Source: Bdellovibrionales bacterium (GTDB lineage: Bacteria > Bdellovibrionota > Bdellovibrionia > Bdellovibrionales > UBA1609). Taken from it: a stretch of 64,000 bases of DNA. The stretch spans positions 445,989-509,988 of the forward strand of contig DAIDIG010000001.1 of NCBI GenBank assembly GCA_027459485.1, given 5' to 3'. The stretch's first letter is position 1, and every line of letters starts with the position of its first letter. Below the pieces are notes generated by a model. The model was not told the DNA's origin, made no database searches, and was given only the letters and a program-made list of their open reading frames with translations. This document shows, piece after piece, positions 34,577 to 42,384 of this stretch. The position numbers and the translations under genes were made by a program.

Positions 34577-36043
34577 GTGAAACCTGGGTTTAAGATTTTG
34601 CTAGTTGAAGACATACTGTCCTTTCGGCGGGCAGTAACAAGCTTGCTTTTTGCCAACAACCAGATTGATGAGGCCGAGAGTCTTGGGGCTGCTAAACAGT
34701 TACTTCAACAGAAAACGTTTGACGTCGTGCTACTCGACAAAAGCTTGCCTGATGGTGACGGCATTAGTTTAATTTCACCAATCAAAGATGCAAATCCAAA
34801 CTGTGTCGTCATTATGCTGACAAGCGATGCCGACGTTGAATCGATCAGAGGCGCCATTGTTCGCGGTGCCGACGACTACGTCATTAAATCTGCGACAGTT
34901 GTGCCTGATTTGCTAGTTCGAATTCCCATTGCGATTTCGAAAGCAGCGGCAACGCGCCAACTTAAGAATCTCGAGGAGCAGGTTAAAAGCGCATTCAAAT
35001 ATGAAATTGTTGGACCGAGTCCACAAAATGAGACGCTTCGAGAAACCATATTGAGCCTTAAAGGTTCTGCAGCGCCGGTTTTGATCTCGGGTGAATCTGG
35101 AACAGGCAAGGAGTTGGTTGCGAGGCGTCTTAACGCCATCGAAGAGGACAGCCGTCGGCCATATGTTGCTGTGAACTGCGGTGCAATCCCCGAGAATTTG
35201 ATCGAGAGCGAACTCTTCGGTCATAAGAAGGGTGCGTTTACCGGGGCAATTGCCGATCAAATCGGTAAATTTGAATTGGCAAACGGCGGTGATCTTTTTC
35301 TTGATGAAATTGGCGAAATGCCAATGTCAGCCCAGGTGCGTCTGTTACGCGTTCTTCAAGAAAATGAATTTATTCGTGTGGGTGATACACGAACTATAAA
35401 AACTAACTGCCGAATTATTGCTGCGACAAACAAAAAACTCGAGGAACTCATCAAAAAAGGGCGCTTTCGCGAAGATTTGTTTTATCGCTTAAACGTCATT
35501 CAGATTGCAACTACACCCCTGCGTGATCGAATGGTTGACGTTCCTGATCTTGCGAAATTCTTTACCCTTCAAATTGGGGGAGCAAATTGCAAAATTACAA
35601 ATTCGGCGATTTCGGCACTTATGAACTATAACTGGCCGGGCAACATCCGCGAACTCAGAAATACCATCGAGCGAGCTGTGATTTCGGCAAAACGACGAAA
35701 TTCAAATGAACTTATTTTCGAAGACATCAATTTTGGCGCTCCGGTGACCGACGTACGCTATAGGCTTCGAAAGATTGAAGCAAGTCTGCCATCTGAGTTA
35801 TCGGATTTATCAGCCGATCAGTACGCTGAGTTTTTAGAAACGGCCCATCGCGAATACTTAAGGGCGGCACTCGAGGCAACAAACGGGAGTGCGCCAAAAG
35901 CTGCTGAACGGCTTGGTTTATCACGCACAACTTTATTTCGACGAATGACAGAGCTCGGCCTTCAAGTTCGAAACGGTAGAATCTACGACTCGTCTAAACC
36001 AGATGAGTCGAATGATGTTGACAGTAGGAGCGCCACGACGTGA
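34577..36043 (+). CDS. NtrC-like sigma-54-dependent response regulator
   Basis: The 488-residue product has a receiver domain (acidic pair E11-D12, phosphoacceptor D54 in VVLLDKSLPDG), then a complete AAA+ domain with GESGTGKE and the sigma-54-contact loop GAFTGA, and a Fis-type helix-turn-helix (PKAAERLGLSRTTLFRRM). When phosphorylated it would open sigma-54 promoters. The start is GTG 34577. It overlaps the cupin gene by four bases, and a histidine kinase follows, so its signal probably comes from that kinase. I found no clear GG-N10-GC promoter in the neighbourhood. Confidence 0.94.
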   Translation: MKPGFKILLVEDILSFRRAVTSLLFANNQIDEAESLGAAKQLLQQKTFDVVLLDKSLPDGDGISLISPIKDANPNCVVIMLTSDADVESIRGAIVRGADDYVIKSATVVPDLLVRIPIAISKAAATRQLKNLEEQVKSAFKYEIVGPSPQNETLRETILSLKGSAAPVLISGESGTGKELVARRLNAIEEDSRRPYVAVNCGAIPENLIESELFGHKKGAFTGAIADQIGKFELANGGDLFLDEIGEMPMSAQVRLLRVLQENEFIRVGDTRTIKTNCRIIAATNKKLEELIKKGRFREDLFYRLNVIQIATTPLRDRMVDVPDLAKFFTLQIGGANCKITNSAISALMNYNWPGNIRELRNTIERAVISAKRRNSNELIFEDINFGAPVTDVRYRLRKIEASLPSELSDLSADQYAEFLETAHREYLRAALEATNGSAPKAAERLGLSRTTLFRRMTELGLQVRNGRIYDSSKPDESNDVDSRSATT

Positions 36044-36630
36044 AACAAATGCTCGTTGCTTTCTTGATGCTATCTATAGCGTCACAATCATGGGGAGGAC
36101 AAAAAATGACGGCGAATGAAGTTATTAAAGCACTAGATCTAAAACCTCTGCCAGAAGAAGGCGGGTACTATCGCGAAACTTATAGGAGTGAAAAAATCAA
36201 GGCGCCAGCGACAGTTGTTGGGATACCGTCGAATGAGCAACGAGCGATCAGCACGGCCATTTACTATCTAGTCATCCCTGAGAGTTTTTCAGCACTTCAT
36301 AGGATCAAAAGCGACGAGGTGTTTCATTTCTACGGTGGTGATCCAGTTGAAATGGTTCAAATCGATAGAGATGGCAAAATAAGCCGGTATACATTGGGTT
36401 CAGACGTTCTGGCCGGCCAGCATCCGCAAGTAGTGGTGAAACGAAATACCTGGCAAGGTCTAAAACTTCAGTCAGGCGGAAAGTGGGCTCTCATGGGCAC
36501 AACAGTTTCACCGGGTTTTGAGTTCGCCGATTTTGAAGTCGGAAGTCGCGAAGAATTAAAAAAGCAATATCCGCAACATTGCGATGACATCTTGCGATTT
36601 ACCCGAGAGGCGGATGAAAAGGCGCATTGA
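36040..36630 (+). CDS. Secreted DUF985 cupin-fold protein
   Basis: The 196-residue product has an N-terminal signal-like segment (MLVAFLMLSIASQSWGG). The mature part is a DUF985 cupin: ALDLKPLPEEGGYYRETYRS, SALHRIKSDEVFHFYGGDP, and PGFEFADFEVGS. The histidine/glutamate ligands are in place. DUF985 proteins are usually cytosolic and single genes; here it carries an export signal and lies between a response regulator and a sensor kinase, overlapping both (GTG start, TGATG junction with the kinase). A role as a periplasmic ligand-binding helper for the kinase is an inference. Confidence 0.85.
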   Translation: MKQMLVAFLMLSIASQSWGGQKMTANEVIKALDLKPLPEEGGYYRETYRSEKIKAPATVVGIPSNEQRAISTAIYYLVIPESFSALHRIKSDEVFHFYGGDPVEMVQIDRDGKISRYTLGSDVLAGQHPQVVVKRNTWQGLKLQSGGKWALMGTTVSPGFEFADFEVGSREELKKQYPQHCDDILRFTREADEKAH

Positions 36631-38435
36631 TGACATTTTCAAAAAAGGTTTTTGTTGCAGTCTTGCTAACAACCTTGATTGTCGGGTCGGCGCTTATATT
36701 TGTAACTTATCGATATGTAAAACAGCAGACTGGTGAAAGCTTTGTTTCGCGCTATCTGGTAATGTCACATGTCCTCGGCGACACCCTCGCACGACTTGAT
36801 AAAAATACCGAATCTCTCATGCTCGATGCCGCGCAGGTGGTTCAGGCACAGATTGCGAAGAATGGGGTTCCTTCTGAGGCGAGGCTAGCCACACTTCGGA
36901 CCAAACTCGATGTAACACATTTATTCATAATCAATCGAGCCGGAAAATTCATTCGATCAACCAACCATGACGTGAATCGGATCCCAAATGTATTTTCGTT
37001 TTGCAGCAAATATCGTCAATTGTTGACCGGTGCGCAGGCCAGTATGGCGACGCCGATCCTTCATCCAAATCCTGAGCCAAAGCCTTTCAAGTTTCTGCTT
37101 ATGCCGAGTCTAGACCGAAAGTATTTGATCGAGGTTGGCGTCCGTGTCGACTTTATTGCAAGCACGTTGGTTAAAGCGTTGCGAGCCGATCCAAACATTA
37201 CCTCGATGTCGCTTTACAATCCGAAAGGTATGTCGTTTGGTAATTTCGACGGGACGACTTATAGCTTCAATGGCAAGACAGTGTCGCTCCCAGGTGAGGT
37301 CCCAACGATAGTAAACGGTGCAAATAATTTTCGAATATTCACCAAAGTGGCATCGAGCCATCCGTCATGTTGCCAGTGCGACGTTGCGAAAGCATCAGTC
37401 GGTGGCAAATATTATTACGTTTTGGAGTCAGTTATATCGAAAGCTCCGCTGAAAGCGGTACTCGCGAAGACCAAGATTATGTTTGGAATATTCGGCATTG
37501 CCGTTGTTCTCATTGCTTTGATTTTCGGCGCATTTGTTGTGCGACGTCTTGTGAATAATATCGAAATCGCGGCTGCTCGCGTGAGAGGGCTAAAAAGCGA
37601 GCCCGACCTTAAAGGCAGAATCGGATTAACTGGCGAGGACGAAGTCGCGTTCTTGACTGGCGAATTTGATCACTTGCTGGATAATCTAGAGGAGACGCAA
37701 TCGAAAATTGTCGAAGCAGAAAAAGTAAATGCTAAAGTCGAACTTGCGACTCAAGTCGCGCATAATATTAAATCGCCAGCATTTGCTATCGAAATGTTGA
37801 TGCCGTTCATGAAGGATTTACCTGAGAATATTAAACGGGTCTTACATGTTTCGGTTGAAGACATCGTGGCGATGGTCGATCAACTCAAAAAGCATGCGGA
37901 ATCGATGTCGGATTCTTCGATTGTTGATTCGACTGCCGTATTTTTGCCAGTGTTTATCAATGACCTTGTGATGCAAAAACAATTTGAATTCATGAAGCGC
38001 GGTAGCGTCAAAGTCCACTTTGTATCTCACTGCGACGACAAAAAGGCGTTCGTAAGAGCGAATGGCGGAGAACTAAAAGCAATCATTTCAAATTTGATTA
38101 ACAATGCTGCGGACTCTTACGGAAATCAGCCCGGAGATATTTTCGTTGATCTTGAGACGACTGTTAGCAAATGTCTTATCTCGGTCACAGATCGAGGTGC
38201 GGGCATTCCAGAAGAGTATTTAAAGGAGATTGGGGCAAAGCGGATTACATTTAAGGGGGGTAATGAACGGGGCATTGGTCTCACTCACGCATTTAAAACT
38301 GTTGAATCATGGGGCGGCAAAATTGCGATTGAGTCGAAACTCGGCAAAGGCACAACTGTGAAAATGTCACTTGCAAAATTTGTAAAAGTAAAAGACTTAG
38401 CTCGCCGAAAATACAGAGATTTTGGGATAGGGTAA
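36630..38435 (+). CDS. Membrane sensor histidine kinase with periplasmic domain
   Basis: A product of 601 residues. One N-terminal helix (VFVAVLLTTLIVGSALIFV), a ~260-residue periplasmic domain, a second helix (MFGIFGIAVVLIALIFGAFV), a HAMP segment, and the kinase core: H-box VAHNIKSPAFAIEML, N-box ISNLINNAADSYG, G1 VTDRGAGIP and G2 NERGIGLTHAF. The periplasmic domain contains a cysteine cluster SCCQCD close to the second helix, which suggests disulfide or metal sensing. Start ATG 36630 overlaps the cupin stop. It should phosphorylate the NtrC-like regulator two genes upstream. Confidence 0.9.
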   Translation: MTFSKKVFVAVLLTTLIVGSALIFVTYRYVKQQTGESFVSRYLVMSHVLGDTLARLDKNTESLMLDAAQVVQAQIAKNGVPSEARLATLRTKLDVTHLFIINRAGKFIRSTNHDVNRIPNVFSFCSKYRQLLTGAQASMATPILHPNPEPKPFKFLLMPSLDRKYLIEVGVRVDFIASTLVKALRADPNITSMSLYNPKGMSFGNFDGTTYSFNGKTVSLPGEVPTIVNGANNFRIFTKVASSHPSCCQCDVAKASVGGKYYYVLESVISKAPLKAVLAKTKIMFGIFGIAVVLIALIFGAFVVRRLVNNIEIAAARVRGLKSEPDLKGRIGLTGEDEVAFLTGEFDHLLDNLEETQSKIVEAEKVNAKVELATQVAHNIKSPAFAIEMLMPFMKDLPENIKRVLHVSVEDIVAMVDQLKKHAESMSDSSIVDSTAVFLPVFINDLVMQKQFEFMKRGSVKVHFVSHCDDKKAFVRANGGELKAIISNLINNAADSYGNQPGDIFVDLETTVSKCLISVTDRGAGIPEEYLKEIGAKRITFKGGNERGIGLTHAFKTVESWGGKIAIESKLGKGTTVKMSLAKFVKVKDLARRKYRDFGIG

Positions 38436-38468
38436 TCATTTTTCGAGAAATATGGGCTTAGTCAAAGC

Positions 38469-39080
38469 TTAGGACAAACAATAAGCAAAGGCATCTTCGC
38501 AGTCTATTTGAATAGTCTCGGTTAGTTTAGACCAAGCCACCATTCCTATGTCGGCTGCGCCAAGTGCCATTAATGGTATGTTACCGTGAAAGGAGGAGAC
38601 AATGACCTTTGTCGCGCCTTTAAATGCTATAATCGAGGCGTTATTTCGAAAACCTTCTTCATCGGTAATGAATTTATGGACATTAAAGGCAGAATCTATT
38701 GCGGAGACACCAGCCGCAATTCCATCGCCAACGTTCATGCTACCCCACTTCTGAGCTATCGAGGTTTTGATCACTCCCTTTCGCACAGCCGTTTCAGTTC
38801 CCGGAATAGGGACGCCATTTTTGGATAGATAGTCCTTAGCAATTTCTTTTCCGAATTGAATGCCGTGTTTGCTCCACATTTTAAAATCTGCGATCGAATG
38901 GCCGCCAAATAGCCGATGATAACCTCCATGCTTTAGAACTCCACCGTGCATTGTGTCCATTATTTTGCTGACAGTATTTGGTTTGAATCGTATGCAACTT
39001 GTAAGGTCGGTTATACGTTCGAAAGCGGCTGATGAGCAGCCCGGAATGTGATAAAGATTTTCTTTAATTGCAGTTAGCAT
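38469..39080 (-). CDS. Hypothetical protein with glycine/histidine-rich middle
   Basis: The 203-residue product is without signal peptide. It contains LKHGGYHRLFGGHSIADFKM and a C-terminal region with alternating small hydrophobic residues (VIVSSFHGNIPLMALGAADIG), which could be a membrane-associated hairpin. The N-terminal ~35 residues have two cysteines. I recognise no family; secreted-effector-type proteins sometimes show such Gly/His loops but that is speculation. It converges with the kinase gene. Confidence 0.6.
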   Translation of the reverse strand: MLTAIKENLYHIPGCSSAAFERITDLTSCIRFKPNTVSKIMDTMHGGVLKHGGYHRLFGGHSIADFKMWSKHGIQFGKEIAKDYLSKNGVPIPGTETAVRKGVIKTSIAQKWGSMNVGDGIAAGVSAIDSAFNVHKFITDEEGFRNNASIIAFKGATKVIVSSFHGNIPLMALGAADIGMVAWSKLTETIQIDCEDAFAYCLS

Positions 39081-39296
39081 GGTTTGTGTATCTATAGGTT
39101 AAACATTAATAATGTCAACTTACCTAAGACTTCTGGTACGTCTCTTAGGCAAAACTTGTCGCCTGTTCTGAGGCCTTGAAGCCTAAAAACTAATTTTAGC
39201 ACAATCGCAGCGACAAAAATTGTCACAAAAATTACCTTGCTTGTGCGCCTAGTGAGTCATTCGTCAAAAAGGCCGAATTCGTGCTATAAATTAAGC

Positions 39297-39830
39297 ATGA
39301 AAATTAACGGCTACAGTGAAAAAGTTGATAAAGCGATTCAGTTTGCTACTGCGGCACATGAAGGGCAGTTCCGTTATGATGGCGTGACGCCATATATTGT
39401 GCATCCCATAGACGTCGCAGAAATTGTTTATGCTGCTGGCGGTGATGAATCACAAATTTGTGCCGCGCTCTTGCATGACGTCGTTGAAGACTGTGAAGTT
39501 GAACTTGCAACAATTGAAAAGGAATTTGGTAAAGATGTAGCTGCGTTAGTAGATGACCTAACGAATAGAGCCACTCTTGATATGGGTAATCGAGCGACTA
39601 GAAAACAATTTGAGAATGCGAGAATAGCAAAGACGTCGGCCAGAGCGAAGATGGTAAAGCTGGCGGATATAATGTCGAACGCCCGAACGATTAATGAAGC
39701 TAAGCCAAAGTTTGCCAAATTGTTTCTGTCGGAATGCTTGGTTAGGCTTGAACTTCTAAAGGAAGGCGGACAGCTTTACGAAACCGCTGTCATTATCGTT
39801 AAGACGGCTATGGCCGAATCGGAAGAATAG
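39297..39830 (+). CDS. Small HD-domain hydrolase, Mesh1/SpoT (p)ppGpp-hydrolase type
   Basis: The 177-residue product has the RelA/SpoT-hydrolase pattern: AHEGQFRYDGVTPYIVHPID (R..G.PY..H), then ALLHDVVEDCEVE (HDxxED) and MVKLADIMSNART. No synthetase or TGS domain is present, so it is a stand-alone hydrolase. Such enzymes cleave ppGpp or related nucleotides with a metal ion. ATG 39297 removes a 20-residue extension without features. On a mobile element it may modulate the host's stringent response or counter nucleotide-based signals. Confidence 0.85.
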   Translation: MKINGYSEKVDKAIQFATAAHEGQFRYDGVTPYIVHPIDVAEIVYAAGGDESQICAALLHDVVEDCEVELATIEKEFGKDVAALVDDLTNRATLDMGNRATRKQFENARIAKTSARAKMVKLADIMSNARTINEAKPKFAKLFLSECLVRLELLKEGGQLYETAVIIVKTAMAESEE

Positions 39831-39873
39831 GATGGGCATACCTTGTGGCCCTATCACGCTACGGTGAACGCCA

Positions 39874-40485
39874 ATGAAATGTTCTTCAAAAGTGGACAAA
39901 GCTGTTTTTCCGAAAGTTAGACATTGGAAGTCCCTCTTTCAGCACTTGGTCACATACCCGGCTGTAAAAGCATTTGTGGTCGCACTTTTCGTATCCACAT
40001 TGAGCCTTGCAAGGAAATGGCTCACAAACTTGGATACAATTGAGATTTTTGTAGGAACCCTGATGATAGCTTGGGGTCACTACATCTTTTCGTATTCGTT
40101 AAAAAGCAAGCGTTACCATTTTTATGAAGAGGGGCAATTCAATATCATTCATAGTCAAAATGTCCGTTTGATTAGAATAAGTGATGGGAAAGAACCATTT
40201 GGCCACCGATTGGAGTTCCAGGTCGACTTCTATGATGAAATGGCATCAGTGCCTACTTTCCGAGTCACAAATGTGCAGGCTCAACAAGGGGTAGCCGTTA
40301 GCAACGTAAATTACCATCTAACTGACCGTAAAAGAGCAACATTTGAAATTGAAGTGGATTTGAGCCCTTTCATGCAAAGGCCCGAAATGTCAGTTGCTAT
40401 TATCGATTACGTCGCTGATGCAACTGATTCGACGGTCCCAGGTTGGTTTAAATGGATATACAAGAGGTTTCCCGGTAAGCACTAG
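39874..40485 (+). CDS. Hypothetical membrane protein with cytoplasmic beta-rich domain
   Basis: The 203-residue product has a basic N-terminus and two hydrophobic helices (AVKAFVVALFVSTLSLA and IEIFVGTLMIAWGHYIFSY), followed by a soluble domain with several strands (RLEFQVDFYD, TFRVTNVQAQQ, TFEIEVDLS). The two-helix anchor plus sandwich domain recalls some short effectors of abortive-infection systems, but no motif supports a name. It follows the HD hydrolase by 43 bases in the same direction. Confidence 0.65.
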   Translation: MKCSSKVDKAVFPKVRHWKSLFQHLVTYPAVKAFVVALFVSTLSLARKWLTNLDTIEIFVGTLMIAWGHYIFSYSLKSKRYHFYEEGQFNIIHSQNVRLIRISDGKEPFGHRLEFQVDFYDEMASVPTFRVTNVQAQQGVAVSNVNYHLTDRKRATFEIEVDLSPFMQRPEMSVAIIDYVADATDSTVPGWFKWIYKRFPGKH

Positions 40486-40504
40486 TCCGCCGGGGTCGAA
40501 ATTC

Positions 40505-40813
40505 TTACTGTTTTGATTTCAGTATTTCACGAACTATTTCAGAGGCAATTGCATCTGATGCGGGGCACTTTCTATCGAAACATTTCTTCCAGACCCGATC
40601 GATTTCTTTGGCTAGCCGCCTGGAGTCTTTAGCCAAAACATCCCAGTTATTAACCACGAAGGCCGAAATAGGCTCGGCCTCCATATCGTATTCGTCTTTG
40701 GGCGCACCGCCAGGTCGTCCAGGGTCAAGTGATTCGGGATCGACGTAGTTCAAAACTCGTCTTACCGCCCTAAATACCAACCGATAATGGTTAAGATGTT
40801 CATTCGTTTTCAT
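40505..40813 (-). CDS. Hypothetical protein, DUF1871-like
   Basis: The 102-residue acidic/basic product has VDPESLDPGRPGGAPKDEYD as its main feature; the pattern DP..gGAPKDEYDxE is what I recall from DUF1871-type proteins (immunity or small cytosolic proteins). The rest is helical. Converges with the membrane-protein gene at a 19-bp gap. Identification is tentative. Confidence 0.5.
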   Translation of the reverse strand: MKTNEHLNHYRLVFRAVRRVLNYVDPESLDPGRPGGAPKDEYDMEAEPISAFVVNNWDVLAKDSRRLAKEIDRVWKKCFDRKCPASDAIASEIVREILKSKQ

Positions 40814-40862
40814 GTTTGCGGGTAATTAATAACAGCTGGACGGCCCTCGTCGCAAGCGGACG

Positions 40863-41051
40863 TCATTGAAACCTCTTTGCCTCTTTTGGCCACAGAACAA
40901 TGGGCTGCCAGTTCACGTTTAATATCTCTAGTTCGTCGCGTAAGAGGCGTTTTTGGCAGGCATGTGTATGGCCGTTGAAAAAATCGGAAAACCTCACGCC
41001 GAATTGAATCGCGTAGGCCGCAATAACCAGTCCAAGTAATAGCTTAATCAT
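40863..41051 (-). CDS. Small single-helix membrane protein
   Basis: A 62-residue product. ATG 41051 has AAAGGAG upstream. One N-terminal helix (IKLLLGLVIAAYAIQFGV) is followed by a charged tail containing one cysteine. It is the last gene before the right end of the element. Function unknown. Confidence 0.6.
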   Translation of the reverse strand: MIKLLLGLVIAAYAIQFGVRFSDFFNGHTHACQKRLLRDELEILNVNWQPIVLWPKEAKRFQ

Positions 41052-41205
41052 AAAAACTCCTTTAATGAGGGCCCATGCCCTCAAGGTTAAAATTCTATTG
41101 CTCAGCCGTGGCCACCGACAAACACATCGCCGGAGCCCCGGCCGAGAGCGTCTTTAAATTCGAATTTAGGCTGTGGGATTTGCTACTAAGATTGACCGTT
41201 TGGCC

Positions 41206-41234
41206 ATGCTACCAACGTGCTACCAAATGCTACC
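41206..41234. repeat. Right arm-type repeats, three copies of (A/G)TGCTACC
   Basis: ATGCTACC at 41206-41213, GTGCTACC at 41217-41224 and ATGCTACC at 41227-41234, in the same orientation as the copies at the left end. They lie in the 306-bp gene-free stretch between the last element gene and the tRNA, which also holds a short hairpin (41066-41083). Probable integrase arm sites. Confidence 0.75.
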
Positions 41235-41354
41235 AAACTTCGAAATGAACCGAAATTCTATGAAATACTATCTGTCTTTCGCTTTTCGCTGTGATTCTAA
41301 CTAACTACTAGTTTCGATTTGAGGTTTTTCTGGGCATTGAAAACTGAGAAGGAA

Positions 41355-41365
41355 AATTGGATGGG
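41355..41365. repeat. Right attachment-site repeat overlapping tRNA-Gln 3' end
   Basis: AATTGGATGGG, identical to 13134-13144. It covers the encoded CCA (41358-41360), the discriminator and the first acceptor-stem bases of tRNA-Gln. Confidence 0.75.
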
Positions 41366-41433
41366 GTAGGAGGACTCGAACCTCCGAATGTCAGAATCAA
41401 AATCTGATGCCTTACCAGCTTGGCGATACCCCA
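41358..41433 (-). tRNA. tRNA-Gln (anticodon TTG)
   Basis: A full cloverleaf is visible on the minus strand: acceptor TGGGGTA/TACCCCA, anticodon stem TCAGA/TCTGA with loop TTTTGAT (anticodon TTG), T-arm GGAGG-TTCGAGT-CCTCC, and encoded CCA. The first pair is U-A as in E. coli tRNA-Gln. The discriminator is T instead of the usual G; the left att copy shows the same base, so it appears native. The 28-kb element inserted at its 3' end. Confidence 0.95.
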
Positions 41434-41524
41434 ACCGTCACGCTCCCTGATCGAGAGCGCGAATCATCATTTTTAGATTTCTTGTGGTGGCCTGTCAACA
41501 CTGGCGGATTCGGTAAAACCTCAA

Positions 41525-41839
41525 TCAGTCCACATCATGGTCGCCGGCCCCGACGGTTTTGAGCGCCGAAAGGCTATCGCCCATCGATTTGATCGCGTTT
41601 TCATAGGCCTCAAACACGGCCCGCTCGATCATTTCGCGGGTTTCTTGATTAAGCGGGTGAGCGACATCCTTGAACTGACCGTCTTTGCGCTTTTTCGATG
41701 GCATGGCGACAAATAGCCCGTTATTGCCGCGGATCACTTTTAGATCGCGCACGACAAAACAGTTGTCTATGGTAATGGAAACGTAGGCTTTTAGGCGGTC
41801 TTCATTGACCGGAAAGACGTTGACTTCGGTGATTTGCAT
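41525..41839 (-). CDS. spoVG: SpoVG-family RNA/DNA-binding regulator
   Basis: The 104-residue product has the complete SpoVG pattern: MQITEVNVFPVNEDRLKAYV, ITIDNCFVVRDLKVI, NGLFVAMPSKKRKDG, and AHPLNQETREMI. SpoVG is a small nucleic-acid-binding regulator conserved in Firmicutes and in several deltaproteobacterial-type groups. It lies upstream of tRNA-Gln on the same strand, about 90 bp away. Confidence 0.95.
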   Translation of the reverse strand: MQITEVNVFPVNEDRLKAYVSITIDNCFVVRDLKVIRGNNGLFVAMPSKKRKDGQFKDVAHPLNQETREMIERAVFEAYENAIKSMGDSLSALKTVGAGDHDVD

Positions 41840-41943
41840 TGCAGTACCCCTTGTTGCCGACTACTTAATATTGTATCGGCACTTTGGTCGGTAAACTGAA
41901 TTTTTTTCGATGTGTTTCAGAATGAGACGTCGGAGGTCGCTAA

Positions 41944-42384
41944 ATGCCAAATGACACGAACGCGAAGACGGCCGCCGTCACAAAGCAAGATCCATACATT
42001 GCCAAAATGGTGATTTGGGTCATCATGATTTCGGCGCTTTTTACCTATCTTATTATCGCCTACGTCGCGGCGTATGCCCCCGACCACCACAAAACGATTA
42101 CGGGCCCGTTGATTCCGCTACGTGAAATTTTAATGGCGTTAATGGTGACTTCATTTTTTTTGGGAGTGGCTCTGCCTAAAATATTGCCTCAGCTCGCAAA
42201 AATGACGAGCGACCCGCATGGGTACGCCCTGTTTATTCTGCGGCTGCTGTTCTACTTTGCGGCCGCGCTATTTGGTTTTTTGTTCACGATGCTGTCGTTT
42301 CAGATCGTGTACACTTTGATCGGATGGGCGCTTGGGTTTCTCGGCATGATGCGACTCATGCCTCGCCGCTCATCCCGGGCTTAA
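41944..42384 (+). CDS. Hypothetical inner-membrane protein, four predicted helices
   Basis: The 146-residue product has hydrophobic segments around IWVIMISALFTYLIIAYVA, ILMALMVTSFFLGVALP, LFILRLLFYFAAALFGFLFT and FQIVYTLIGWALGFLGMM, with a short basic tail. No family recognised. It diverges from spoVG and overlaps the 3' end of the HtrA gene by 15 bp in convergent orientation. Confidence 0.75.
   Translation: MPNDTNAKTAAVTKQDPYIAKMVIWVIMISALFTYLIIAYVAAYAPDHHKTITGPLIPLREILMALMVTSFFLGVALPKILPQLAKMTSDPHGYALFILRLLFYFAAALFGFLFTMLSFQIVYTLIGWALGFLGMMRLMPRRSSRA

Larger units (their letters stand above)
13134..41365. mobile_element. Integrative and conjugative (or mobilisable) element in tRNA-Gln, about 28.2 kb
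   Basis: The boundaries are set by an 11-bp direct repeat AATTGGATGGG at 13134-13144 and 41355-41365. The right copy covers the 3' CCA end of tRNA-Gln and the left copy abuts a terminator with no gene of its own. Within it are a tyrosine integrase next to the left end, an excisionase-like gene, a VirB/VirD4-type secretion set, a toxin-antitoxin remnant, a restriction/defence island and cargo genes. ATGCTACC repeats lie just inside both ends. The interior, especially 26-34 kb, is visibly richer in A+T than the flanks. No relaxase is recognisable, so self-transfer is uncertain. Confidence 0.88.

Noticed and set aside
13134-41365. Prophage interpretation of the element
   Set aside because: No capsid, terminase, portal or tail genes; instead VirB4, VirD4 and pilin genes are present.
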